Shown one piece after another: positions 52,605-59,816 of a stretch of DNA of 64,000 bases; position 1 is the first letter of the stretch, and each line of letters opens with the position of its first letter. Under the pieces are notes generated by a model. The model ran no database searches and had not been told where the DNA came from. It saw nothing but the letters and a program-made list of their open reading frames with translations. The stretch lies in NCBI RefSeq assembly GCF_009223885.1, contig NZ_CP045144.1:3832001-3896000 (forward strand). Direction: 5' to 3'. Made by a program: the position numbers and the translations under genes. This stretch comes from Ancylobacter sp. TS-1 (GTDB lineage: Bacteria > Pseudomonadota > Alphaproteobacteria > Rhizobiales > Xanthobacteraceae).

Positions 52605-53102
52605 ATGTCATCCCTAGAACCCTATGAGACCGAGCCCGGCCTCTCGCGCCGGGCGGTCGAATGCGTCGTCGCGGCCCTGCTCTGCGCCTTCGCCGTTGCA
52701 GTGCTGTGGGACAGCTACGGCCGGGGAGCCGGCTGGCAGGGCGGCCCGCAGAGCGGCTTCTTCCCGGCGCGCCTCGCCTGGCTCCTTCTGGCCTCCTCGG
52801 CGGTGGTCTTCGTGCAGGGCATGCGGGCCGAGAGCCGCGTGCTCGTGACCTGGGCGCAGCTCAAGCAGGTCAGCCTCGTCCTGCTGCCTCTTACCGTCTA
52901 CGTCTTCGCCATCGGCTATCTCGGCATCTATCTGGCCTCGGCCCTCTTCCTCGGCGGTTTCATGATCGCCTTCGGCTCGTTCCGCTGGTGGTCGATCCTC
53001 GCCGCCGCCGTGCTCATCCCGCTCGTCACCTTCTGGGTGTTCGAGATGCAGTTCGAGGTGCCGCTTCCCAAGGGCCCGCTCGAAGCCATGCTCGGATTCT
53101 GA
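52605..53102 (+). CDS. tctB: Tripartite tricarboxylate transporter small membrane subunit TctB
   Basis: About 165-aa protein with four membrane helices, matching TctB by size and by SGFFPARLAWLLLASSAVV and IYLASALFLGGFMIAFG. ATG 52605 has GGAG 8 nt upstream; ATG 52587 would add six residues. It forms the membrane complex with TctA and begins about 90 nt after tctC. Confidence 0.88.
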   Translation: MSSLEPYETEPGLSRRAVECVVAALLCAFAVAVLWDSYGRGAGWQGGPQSGFFPARLAWLLLASSAVVFVQGMRAESRVLVTWAQLKQVSLVLLPLTVYVFAIGYLGIYLASALFLGGFMIAFGSFRWWSILAAAVLIPLVTFWVFEMQFEVPLPKGPLEAMLGF

Positions 53103-53111
53103 GAGGGCCCC

Positions 53112-54623
53112 ATGGAAAATATCGGTTATCTCATCGACGGCTTTCAGGTCGCCCTGACCGTCCACAACGTCCTGTTCATGTTCATCGGCGTGCTGCTCGG
53201 CATCGTGGTGGGCGTGCTTCCGGGGCTTGGCGGGCCGAACGGCGTGGCGATCCTGCTGCCGCTGACCTTCGGCATGGACCCGACCAGCGCCATCATCCTT
53301 CTGACCTCGATCTACTGGGGCGCGCTCTTCGGCGGGGCGATCACCGCCGTTCTGTTCAACATTCCCGGCGAGCCCTGGTCGGTGGCGACCACCTTCGACG
53401 GCTACCCGATGGCCCAGCAGGGCCGGGCCGGCGAGGCGCTGACGGCGGCCTTCACCGCCTCCTTCGTCGGCGCCATCGCCGGCGTGGTGCTGATCACCTT
53501 CCTGGCGCCGCTGGTGGCGAAGTTCGCCCTGCGCTTCGGGCCGGCGGAGTTCTTCGCGGTCTTCTTCCTCACCTTCTGCAGCTTCATCGGCATGGGCAAG
53601 GAGAACAAGGCGAAGATCATCGTGTCGCTGTCCTTCGGCTTCATCCTCGCCGGCGTCGGCATCGACACCATCTCCGGCGACATGCGCATGACCTTCGGCG
53701 TTCCCGAGCTCATGAGCGGGGTGGACTTCCTCGTCGTCGTCATCGGCATGTTCGGCATCTCCGAGATCCTGATGACCCTCGAGGAGGGCATGAGCTTCAA
53801 GGGCAAGAAGGCGAAGATCGACCTGATGGTGGTTCTGCGCACCTGGGCCGAGATGCCGCGCTATTTCATGACCTTCATCCGCTCCTGCATCGCCGGCATC
53901 TGGCTCGGCATCTCGCCGGGCGGCGCCGTGGCGGCCTCGTTCATGGGCTATGGCCTCGCCAAGCGGTTCTCCCCGCGCGGCGCCCGCTTCGGCACCGGCG
54001 AGATGGAGGGCGTGGTGGCGCCGGAGACGGCGGCCCACGCGGCGGGAACGGCGGCGCTGCTGCCCATGCTGGCGCTCGGCATCCCCGGCTCCGCCACCGC
54101 GGCGGTGCTGCTCGGCGGGCTGATGATCTGGGGCCTCCAGCCCGGGCCGCTGCTCTTCGTGGAACAGCGCGACTTCGTGTGGGGCCTGATCGCCTCGATG
54201 TATCTCGGCAACATCGTCGGCCTGCTCGTGGTGCTGTCTACCGTGCCGCTGTTCGCGGCCATCATGCGGATACCTTTCGCGCTGATCGCGCCGGTGATCC
54301 TGATGATGTGCGCCATCGGCGCCTACACGGTCGCCAATACCGAATTCGACATCTGGCTGATGCTGATCTTCGGCGTGGTCGGCTATGCGTTCAAGAAGCT
54401 CGACTACCCGCTGGCGCCCATGGTCCTCGCCCTCGTCCTCGGCGACCGCGCGGAGGATGCGTTCCGGCAGGCGATGATCGGCTCTGCCGGCAATCTCTCG
54501 GTGTTCTGGGAGAACGGTCTCGTTACCAGCCTGATGGTGATTTCCCTGGTGCTGCTGCTCTGGGGACCTGTCGCCGAGGGCCTCGCCCGCCTGCGCCGCC
54601 GCCGGCCGGTCGCCGCCGAATGA
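53112..54623 (+). CDS. tctA: Tripartite tricarboxylate transporter large membrane subunit TctA
   Basis: 503-aa permease with about 11-12 helices. Family motifs: GVLLGIVVGVLPGLGGPNGV, SIYWGALFGGAITAVLFNIP and ALLPMLALGIPGSATAAVL, the repeated glycine/proline loops of TctA. It is probably driven by an ion gradient, as in characterised relatives. Nine nt after tctB and followed by a perfect hairpin, it ends the transporter module proper. Confidence 0.94.
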   Translation: MENIGYLIDGFQVALTVHNVLFMFIGVLLGIVVGVLPGLGGPNGVAILLPLTFGMDPTSAIILLTSIYWGALFGGAITAVLFNIPGEPWSVATTFDGYPMAQQGRAGEALTAAFTASFVGAIAGVVLITFLAPLVAKFALRFGPAEFFAVFFLTFCSFIGMGKENKAKIIVSLSFGFILAGVGIDTISGDMRMTFGVPELMSGVDFLVVVIGMFGISEILMTLEEGMSFKGKKAKIDLMVVLRTWAEMPRYFMTFIRSCIAGIWLGISPGGAVAASFMGYGLAKRFSPRGARFGTGEMEGVVAPETAAHAAGTAALLPMLALGIPGSATAAVLLGGLMIWGLQPGPLLFVEQRDFVWGLIASMYLGNIVGLLVVLSTVPLFAAIMRIPFALIAPVILMMCAIGAYTVANTEFDIWLMLIFGVVGYAFKKLDYPLAPMVLALVLGDRAEDAFRQAMIGSAGNLSVFWENGLVTSLMVISLVLLLWGPVAEGLARLRRRRPVAAE

Positions 54624-54627
54624 GACC

Positions 54628-54660
54628 GGGCGGCGCGCCCGTGCCCCGGTCGCGCCGCCC
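54628..54660 (+). terminator. Hairpin after tctA
   Basis: GGGCGGCGCG and CGCGCCGCCC form a perfect 10-bp stem with a 13-nt loop, 4 nt after the tctA stop. ACTTTCC follows without a real T-tract, so read-through into the next gene is likely. Confidence 0.55.
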
Positions 54661-54689
54661 ACTTTCCACTGCCAGCAAAGAGCAAAGCC

Positions 54690-54986
54690 ATGAAACAGTA
54701 TCGTGGAGACCGCACCATCGACGGCGTTGCCGTCACGGTTGACGGGGCGCCGCTGCCCGAGCGGACCGACCTGCTCGAAATCAGCCGGGACGGCTTCGAG
54801 TGGAGCTATGAGGGCCACGCGCCGGCACAGCTCGCCTTCGCCATGCTGGTCGATCATTTTGGCGATCCGGCCCAGGCCGGGCGGCTCTACGAGCGCTTCA
54901 TGCGCGAGGTGGTCGCCAATTTCGGCAATGAATGGGAATACACCAGCGCCGACATCGACTCCGCTCTGGCGGCCGTTGCCGCCTGA
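54690..54986 (+). CDS. DUF6166-like small protein
   Basis: 98-aa soluble protein starting MKQYRGDRTIDGVAVTVDG with GFEWSYEGHAPAQLAFAML, which fits the DUF6166 pattern. Function is unknown. The position between the transporter and an alpha/beta hydrolase (1 nt to the next start) suggests co-transcription. AAAGAGCAAAG lies upstream of the ATG as a weak ribosome site. Confidence 0.75.
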   Translation: MKQYRGDRTIDGVAVTVDGAPLPERTDLLEISRDGFEWSYEGHAPAQLAFAMLVDHFGDPAQAGRLYERFMREVVANFGNEWEYTSADIDSALAAVAA

Positions 54987-54987
54987 C

Positions 54988-55788
54988 ATGTCGATGCCCG
55001 TGTCCGCCGCCGCGCTGCAGGCCCATCTGCTCGACACCCCGTCCGGCCCGGTCGAGTGGTTCGGACAAGGCGCGGCGGCGGAGCCCGCCCGGGGCTCCCT
55101 CGTGCTGCTGCACGGCATCCAGAGCACGGCGGCGAGCTGGTTCGGCGTCGCCGGCCATCTCGACGCCGCGCGCGCGCTCATCGTCCCGAACCTGCGCGGG
55201 CGCGGCCGCTCGCACCGCCCCGCCACTATGGCCGGCTATGGGCTTGCCGGCTTCGCCGACGACCTTGCCGCCATCCTCGCCATGGCGCCCAAACCCATCA
55301 CGCTCGCCGGTTGGAGCATGGGCGTGCTGGTGACGCTGGCCACCTTCGACCGGCACGGACTGGATGGCGTCAGCCAGATCGTGCTGGCGAGCGGCACGGC
55401 GCGGCCGGGCGGGGAGGCGGTGTGGTTCCGCGCCTCGACGCCGGAGGAACTGGTGACCGAGGCGCAGGCCCGCGCCGCTCGCCTGCGCCTGTCCGAGGCG
55501 GCCGATCCGCTCGCCGTCGCCGGGGCCTGGCTGTCGGTGCGCGACTGCAACCTTGAGTCCGTCCTGCCGCGCATCGGCGTGCCGACGCTGGTCCTTCACG
55601 GCGAGAGTGACGACGAATGCCCGGTGAGCCATGGAAGACGCCTCGCGGCGCTCATTCCGGGCGCGCGCTTCGAGCCGTGGGAGGGCGCCGGGCACCACCT
55701 GATGGCCCATGATCCGCAACGCCTCGCGCGCACATTGCTGCGCCCTTGTGCCGCAGAATTCCCCGCTACGATCGTCGCATCCAAGTGA
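54988..55788 (+). CDS. Alpha/beta hydrolase
   Basis: 266-aa serine hydrolase: oxyanion block LVLLHGIQSTAASWFG, nucleophile elbow LAGWSMGVLV (GWSMG, Ser nucleophile), acid LHGESDDECPV and base GAGHHLMAH. It resembles the esterase and carboxylic-ester/enol-lactone hydrolase families. No signal peptide is seen. In a transporter and malonate setting it could release malonate from an ester or act on a related carboxylate; the sequence does not decide. The ATG at 54988 starts right after the preceding stop. Confidence 0.85.
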   Translation: MSMPVSAAALQAHLLDTPSGPVEWFGQGAAAEPARGSLVLLHGIQSTAASWFGVAGHLDAARALIVPNLRGRGRSHRPATMAGYGLAGFADDLAAILAMAPKPITLAGWSMGVLVTLATFDRHGLDGVSQIVLASGTARPGGEAVWFRASTPEELVTEAQARAARLRLSEAADPLAVAGAWLSVRDCNLESVLPRIGVPTLVLHGESDDECPVSHGRRLAALIPGARFEPWEGAGHHLMAHDPQRLARTLLRPCAAEFPATIVASK

Positions 55789-55855
55789 TATTCCAATAGC
55801 ATTGCAACAGTGCATCACTACCGGCACAATCTCCGCGCAAGGTTCAGGAGTGCTC

Positions 55856-56584
55856 ATGCCGACGGCAGGCGTCAAGCGGGTCAGCAAGTCCGATACGAGG
55901 AAGTCCCCGGCCGCGCGTTCGCGCCGGGCGCGCAAGACAGATACCCAGGATCTGACGCTGACCGACCGCGCCTATCGCGAGCTGGAAGAGCTGATCGCCA
56001 CCCTGCAGTTGCCGCCCGGCACGGTGCTGTCCGAGCAGGTGCTGGTCAACCGGCTCGGCATCGGCCGCACGCCGATCCGCGAGGCCCTGCAGCGCCTCGC
56101 CCGCGACGGGCTGGTGCTGGTGCTGCCGCGCCGCGGCATTCTGGTTTCCGAGATCAACCTGCGCACCCAGCTCCGCCTGCTGGAGACGCGGCGGGTGCTG
56201 GAGCGCCTCATCGCCGAGCTTGCCGCCGAGCGCGCCAATGACGAGGAGCGCGACGCCTTCGCCGAGATCGCGCGCGGCATGCGCGAAGCGGCGGAGCGGG
56301 CCGACGGGCTTCAGTTCATGCGGCTCGATCGTGAGATGAACACGCTGTCCGCCGAGGCCGCGCGCAACGAATTCGCCGCGCGTTCCATGGGCCTGATGCA
56401 CGCGCTCTCGCGCCGCTTCTGGTACCAGCACTACAAGCGCGTCGCCGACCTGCCGCTGGCGGCCAATCTCCACGCCGAGCTTGCCGCCGCCATCGCCCGC
56501 GGCGACCGCGCGGCCGCCGCCGCCGCTTCCGACCGGCTGATCGACTACATCGAATCCTTCACCCGCAAGACGCTGGACGACTGA
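55856..56584 (+). CDS. GntR-family regulator (FCD type) near the malonate locus
   Basis: 242-aa GntR regulator. A basic N-terminal tail of about 35 residues precedes the winged helix (LPPGTVLSEQVLVNRLGIGR, TPIREALQRLARDGLV), followed by a helical FCD domain. TTCAGGAG lies 5 nt before ATG 55856. It is the only regulator in the malonate/TTT region and has the same family type as the malonate regulators MdcY/MatR, so it is the best candidate repressor of the mdc and tct promoters. This is inference. It is followed by a hairpin shared with the convergent dehydrogenase. Confidence 0.9.
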   Translation: MPTAGVKRVSKSDTRKSPAARSRRARKTDTQDLTLTDRAYRELEELIATLQLPPGTVLSEQVLVNRLGIGRTPIREALQRLARDGLVLVLPRRGILVSEINLRTQLRLLETRRVLERLIAELAAERANDEERDAFAEIARGMREAAERADGLQFMRLDREMNTLSAEAARNEFAARSMGLMHALSRRFWYQHYKRVADLPLAANLHAELAAAIARGDRAAAAAASDRLIDYIESFTRKTLDD

Positions 56585-56608
56585 GCCCCGCGCGCCGGCG
56601 AGCGGGGC
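56585..56608. terminator. Hairpin between convergent GntR and alcohol dehydrogenase genes
   Basis: GCCCCGC and GCGGGGC enclose a 10-nt loop directly after the GntR stop and before the stop of the opposite gene. It may act in both directions; no T-tract is seen. Confidence 0.5.
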
Positions 56609-56614
56609 CTGAGT

Positions 56615-57724
56615 TCAGAACATGACGACGCTGCGGATGGTCTCGCCGCGCTTGAGGCCGGCAAAGCCGTCATTGATCTCGTCCAGCGCGATGTGCCGGG
56701 AAATCAGTTCGTCGAGCTTCAGCCGGCCGTCGAGATAGGCCCTTGCCAGCATGGGGAAATCCCGCGCCGGCCGTGCCCCGCCATAGCTCGAACGGCGGAT
56801 GCGTTTCTCGCCCATCAGCGATCCCCAGCGGAAGGCGACGTCCTGGGCGACGTCGATCTTGCCGAGCCAGACGATCTCGCCGCCCGGCCGCACCGCCTCC
56901 GCGCTGGTGCGGAAGACCGCCGGATGGCCGGCCGATTCGATCACCACATCGGCGCCGCGCCCGCCGGTCCGCTCCTTCGCGACATTGGCGGCATCCTGCG
57001 CGGTTGCGTTCACCTGCACGTCGGCGCCCATTAACGCGGCCAGCCTCAGCTTGTCGTCGTTGAGGTCGACCGCGATCACGCTGCCGGCGCCGGCGAGCCG
57101 GGCTCCCTGCACCGCCGCCAGCCCGACCGCGCCGCAGCCCAGCACCATGACGGTGTCGCCGGGGCGGATCGCGGCGACGTTCATCGCCGCGCCGGCGCCC
57201 GTCATCACGCCGCAGCCGATGAGGCAGGCGCGGTCGAAGGGCAGTTCCTTCGGCATGACGATGGCCTGCTGCGCCGGCACCGTGCAGATCTCGGCGAAGG
57301 CGCCGAGATACATGAGTTGGTGGAGCGGGCGCCCGTCTGCCAGCCGTGCCCGCGCCTCGCCGTCGAAGCCGAGCGCCTTCGGACCGTTGGCGAGGTAGCC
57401 CTCGCACAGGATCGGCAGATCGCGCCCGCAATAGAAGCAGCCGCCGCAATGCGGGTTCCAGGACAGCACCACATGGTCGCCTCGGCGGAGCCCTTCCGCC
57501 CCTTCGCCCACCTCCTCGACGACGCCGGCGGCCTCGTGACCGAGCACGATGGGCGTGGGAAAGCGCAGCCCGCCCTCGATCACCTCAAGGTCGGTATGGC
57601 ACAGGCTGGCCGCCTTGATGCGCACGCGCACATCGCCCGGGGCGAGCGGCTCGGCGACCACCGTCTCGATGGCGAGCGGCTCGTGCGGGGCATGCAGTAT
57701 GGCGGCGCGGTAGCTCAGCGGCAC
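56615..57724 (-). CDS. Zinc-dependent alcohol dehydrogenase (MDR family)
   Basis: 369-aa medium-chain dehydrogenase. The catalytic-zinc residues are in AASLCHTDLEV and VLGHEAAGVVEEVG, the four structural-zinc cysteines are in HCGGCFYCGRDLPILC, and the NAD-binding site is VLGCGAVGLAAVQGA with VDLNDDK. It resembles aryl-alcohol/benzyl-alcohol and type III dehydrogenases. GTG 57724 is chosen because GGGAGGA lies 7 nt upstream; the frame extends upstream to 57838 without support. It may oxidise an alcohol linked to the neighbouring regulator, but the substrate is unknown. Confidence 0.9.
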   Translation of the reverse strand: MPLSYRAAILHAPHEPLAIETVVAEPLAPGDVRVRIKAASLCHTDLEVIEGGLRFPTPIVLGHEAAGVVEEVGEGAEGLRRGDHVVLSWNPHCGGCFYCGRDLPILCEGYLANGPKALGFDGEARARLADGRPLHQLMYLGAFAEICTVPAQQAIVMPKELPFDRACLIGCGVMTGAGAAMNVAAIRPGDTVMVLGCGAVGLAAVQGARLAGAGSVIAVDLNDDKLRLAALMGADVQVNATAQDAANVAKERTGGRGADVVIESAGHPAVFRTSAEAVRPGGEIVWLGKIDVAQDVAFRWGSLMGEKRIRRSSYGGARPARDFPMLARAYLDGRLKLDELISRHIALDEINDGFAGLKRGETIRSVVMF

Positions 57725-57890
57725 GGATCGTCCTCCCTGTTTCACCATCTGCGGACCCCGATGTCGCGGGGGTTCGCGGAACGGCACTTGATCTCTGATG
57801 TAGCATTGATATATTAGATGCATCTCAACAGAAGACAAGCGCTCGCCCCAGTTGCGGGCGCGACGGATGGGAAGGCTTCAGGAGGACGAC

Positions 57891-58697
57891 ATGGAACTCT
57901 CTGCCAGCGTCATGACCGACCGCCAGCGCAAATACCGGGCGACCTACAGGGAGCGGGTCGCCGGCTGGTACAATGGTTGGTTGCACATCGCGGTCATCTA
58001 CACGATCGGCTTCACCGCGCTCTACGTGTACGTCTCGAACATCGGCGCCGTGGCGTGGTGGGAATGGCTCACCGTCCCGGTGGTCTTCCTGTTCTGCAAC
58101 TTCTTCGAGTGGGCGCTGCACCGCTACGTGATGCACCGGCCCTCGCGCATCCCGCTCCTGCGCGCGGTCTATAACCGCCACACGCTGATGCACCACCAGT
58201 TCTTCACCGAGGAGGAGATGCGCTTCGCCGACCATCACGACTGGCGCGTCACCTTCTTCCCGCCCTATGCGCTGGTGACGTTCACGCTGATGTCGATCCC
58301 CGGCGCCGTCGTGCTGTCCTGGCTGATCTCGCCCAATGTCGGCTGGCTGTTCATCACCACCACCACGGGCGTGTACCTGCTCTACGAGTTCATGCACTTC
58401 ACCACGCATATCGACGAGAACTGGTTCGTGCGGAACGTGCCGTTCATCAACACCAACCGGCGTCACCATGCCGCGCACCACAACCAGTCGATCATGATGG
58501 AGAGGAACATGAACCTCACCTTCCCGATCATGGACTGGGCGTTCGGCACCTCCGACCTCGACCGCGGCTTCCTCGGCCATCTCTTCAACGGCTACGACAC
58601 CCGCTACATCAAGCGGGACATGCGCAAGACCTCGCGCACCCCGAGGCCCGCCGGCACGGACACCTCCGGCCCGATGACCCAGCAGCCCGCCGAATAG
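57891..58697 (+). CDS. Sterol desaturase/fatty acid hydroxylase family protein
   Basis: 268-aa membrane di-iron enzyme with four helices and histidine clusters HRYVMH, HTLMHHQ, HFTTH and RRHHAAHH, which bind two irons in this family. It hydroxylates or desaturates lipids, carotenoids or fatty acyl chains using O2. ATG 57891 follows AGGAGG. The exact substrate cannot be read. It heads a short operon with two small membrane proteins and is divergent from the alcohol dehydrogenase. Confidence 0.9.
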   Translation: MELSASVMTDRQRKYRATYRERVAGWYNGWLHIAVIYTIGFTALYVYVSNIGAVAWWEWLTVPVVFLFCNFFEWALHRYVMHRPSRIPLLRAVYNRHTLMHHQFFTEEEMRFADHHDWRVTFFPPYALVTFTLMSIPGAVVLSWLISPNVGWLFITTTTGVYLLYEFMHFTTHIDENWFVRNVPFINTNRRHHAAHHNQSIMMERNMNLTFPIMDWAFGTSDLDRGFLGHLFNGYDTRYIKRDMRKTSRTPRPAGTDTSGPMTQQPAE

Positions 58698-58724
58698 CGG
58701 GCCGCCCCCTCCCGTCACCGCCTC

Positions 58725-59132
58725 ATGGAGACCGTCATGGCCGCACTCGAGCCGAACGTCGCCGCACTTGCCTGGTTCGCCTTGTTCTCGACGCTGTGCT
58801 GCGTCGGCTTCCTCATCCTCTCGGGCGCGTTCCCTCTCAACGCCGCCCGCGAGCGCGGGCAGTCCTCCAGCCCGGCGCTGGCGCTCCTCAACGGCGCGCT
58901 GATGCTGGCGCTCGGCGGGCTCACTCTCGCCTTCGGCCTGACCGAGCTGCGCCTGACCAGCGTGATCGTGGTCGCCGGCCTCGCCTTCCTGTTCGCCCCG
59001 GCCTCGTTCGAGATCTGGCCGGAGCGCTGGAAGGACGGGCGCGCCGTGCTCGCCATCATGGCGCTGGCGCAGATCGGCGCGCTCGCTGCGCTCTACCGCA
59101 TCGGGGGCGACGCGCTCGCCCCGGTCGTCTAG
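58725..59132 (+). CDS. Hypothetical four-helix membrane protein
   Basis: 135-aa very hydrophobic protein with four predicted helices (starting LAWFALFSTLCCVGFLILS) and a short charged loop NAARERGQSS. No family is recognised. It starts 27 nt after the hydroxylase gene and is probably co-transcribed. An internal ATG at 58737 is an alternative start. Confidence 0.75.
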   Translation: METVMAALEPNVAALAWFALFSTLCCVGFLILSGAFPLNAARERGQSSSPALALLNGALMLALGGLTLAFGLTELRLTSVIVVAGLAFLFAPASFEIWPERWKDGRAVLAIMALAQIGALAALYRIGGDALAPVV

Positions 59133-59212
59133 GCCGGATCGGGAGGCTCGCGCCATGAGGAACAGCGCCGCCGCCCCCTCCGCAACGTCCTGTCAGTCCA
59201 ACGGAGCCGAAC

Positions 59213-59395
59213 ATGCCCACGAGTGTCAAACTCACCATCTCGCTGATCGTGATACTTGCCGCGGCTGCGGGCTATGTCCTGCAGGCGCATCTCGGTCAGG
59301 TCGGACCGAAATACGCGGTGCTGGCGCTGGGAGCCTTCATGGTGGTCGCCATGTGGCTGTTCCCGGAAGTGTCCCGTAAGGAAATCCGCAAATAG
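59213..59395 (+). CDS. Small two-helix membrane protein (60 aa)
   Basis: 60-aa protein with two hydrophobic segments (LTISLIVILAAAAGYVLQA and YAVLALGAFMVVAMWLF) and a basic C-terminus SRKEIRK. ACGGAG lies upstream of the ATG. It ends 30 nt before a strong terminator, as the last gene of the hydroxylase operon. No family is known to me. Confidence 0.75.
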   Translation: MPTSVKLTISLIVILAAAAGYVLQAHLGQVGPKYAVLALGAFMVVAMWLFPEVSRKEIRK

Positions 59396-59425
59396 CGTCC
59401 ACCTCCTCCTTTGGCACCTTTGCAC

Positions 59426-59460
59426 GCCCGGCCTGAGCCATCAGGCCGGGCTTTGTTTTT
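59426..59460 (+). terminator. Rho-independent terminator
   Basis: GCCCGGCCTGA, loop GCCA, TCAGGCCGGGC, then TTTGTTTTT. It has a perfect 11-bp stem and a T-tract, the clearest intrinsic terminator in the window. It closes the fatty-acid-hydroxylase operon. Confidence 0.93.
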
Positions 59461-59816
59461 GGAGGCATTTGGTTCCTCTGCATGGTAAGGGCCGGGAGAC
59501 CGTCGGCCAGGCGGCCACATCGCCAATCGGGAACTTCGGACTTGCCGCGTTCAATGCCTGCCCACCATCCGCTTCCATCGGCGCCGAGGCCGGATCTCCG
59601 GCCGACCCGAATTCATAAACTTGTTCGATTGTCAGCTTAGTCGATGCCTGCCGGCCGCAATGTCTCGCTACGAGCCATCGCCTTCCGGCGGGGTGACGCC
59701 TTGCGGGTCCGGGGTCCGACCTCGGGTCGGAAATCGTCGCCAATGACGGCGGGGCACGCGAGTTCAGGGACTTTCCCGGCCGTTTCAACGGTGCATCAGA
59801 GATCGGTACGGCGCAG
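59461..59816. other. Gene-free region before the GtrA-GT39 gene
   Basis: About 355 nt with no credible gene: the open frames are short and arginine-rich without ribosome sites. A locally AT-rich patch near 59609-59640 (TTCATAAACTTGTTCGATTG) is a possible promoter region for the next gene. No repeat or RNA motif is recognised. Confidence 0.5.

Noticed and set aside
57816..57825. AGATGCATCT palindrome between the alcohol dehydrogenase and hydroxylase genes
   Set aside because: Ten symmetric bases in an AT-richer patch without a second copy or clear promoter spacing; could be chance.
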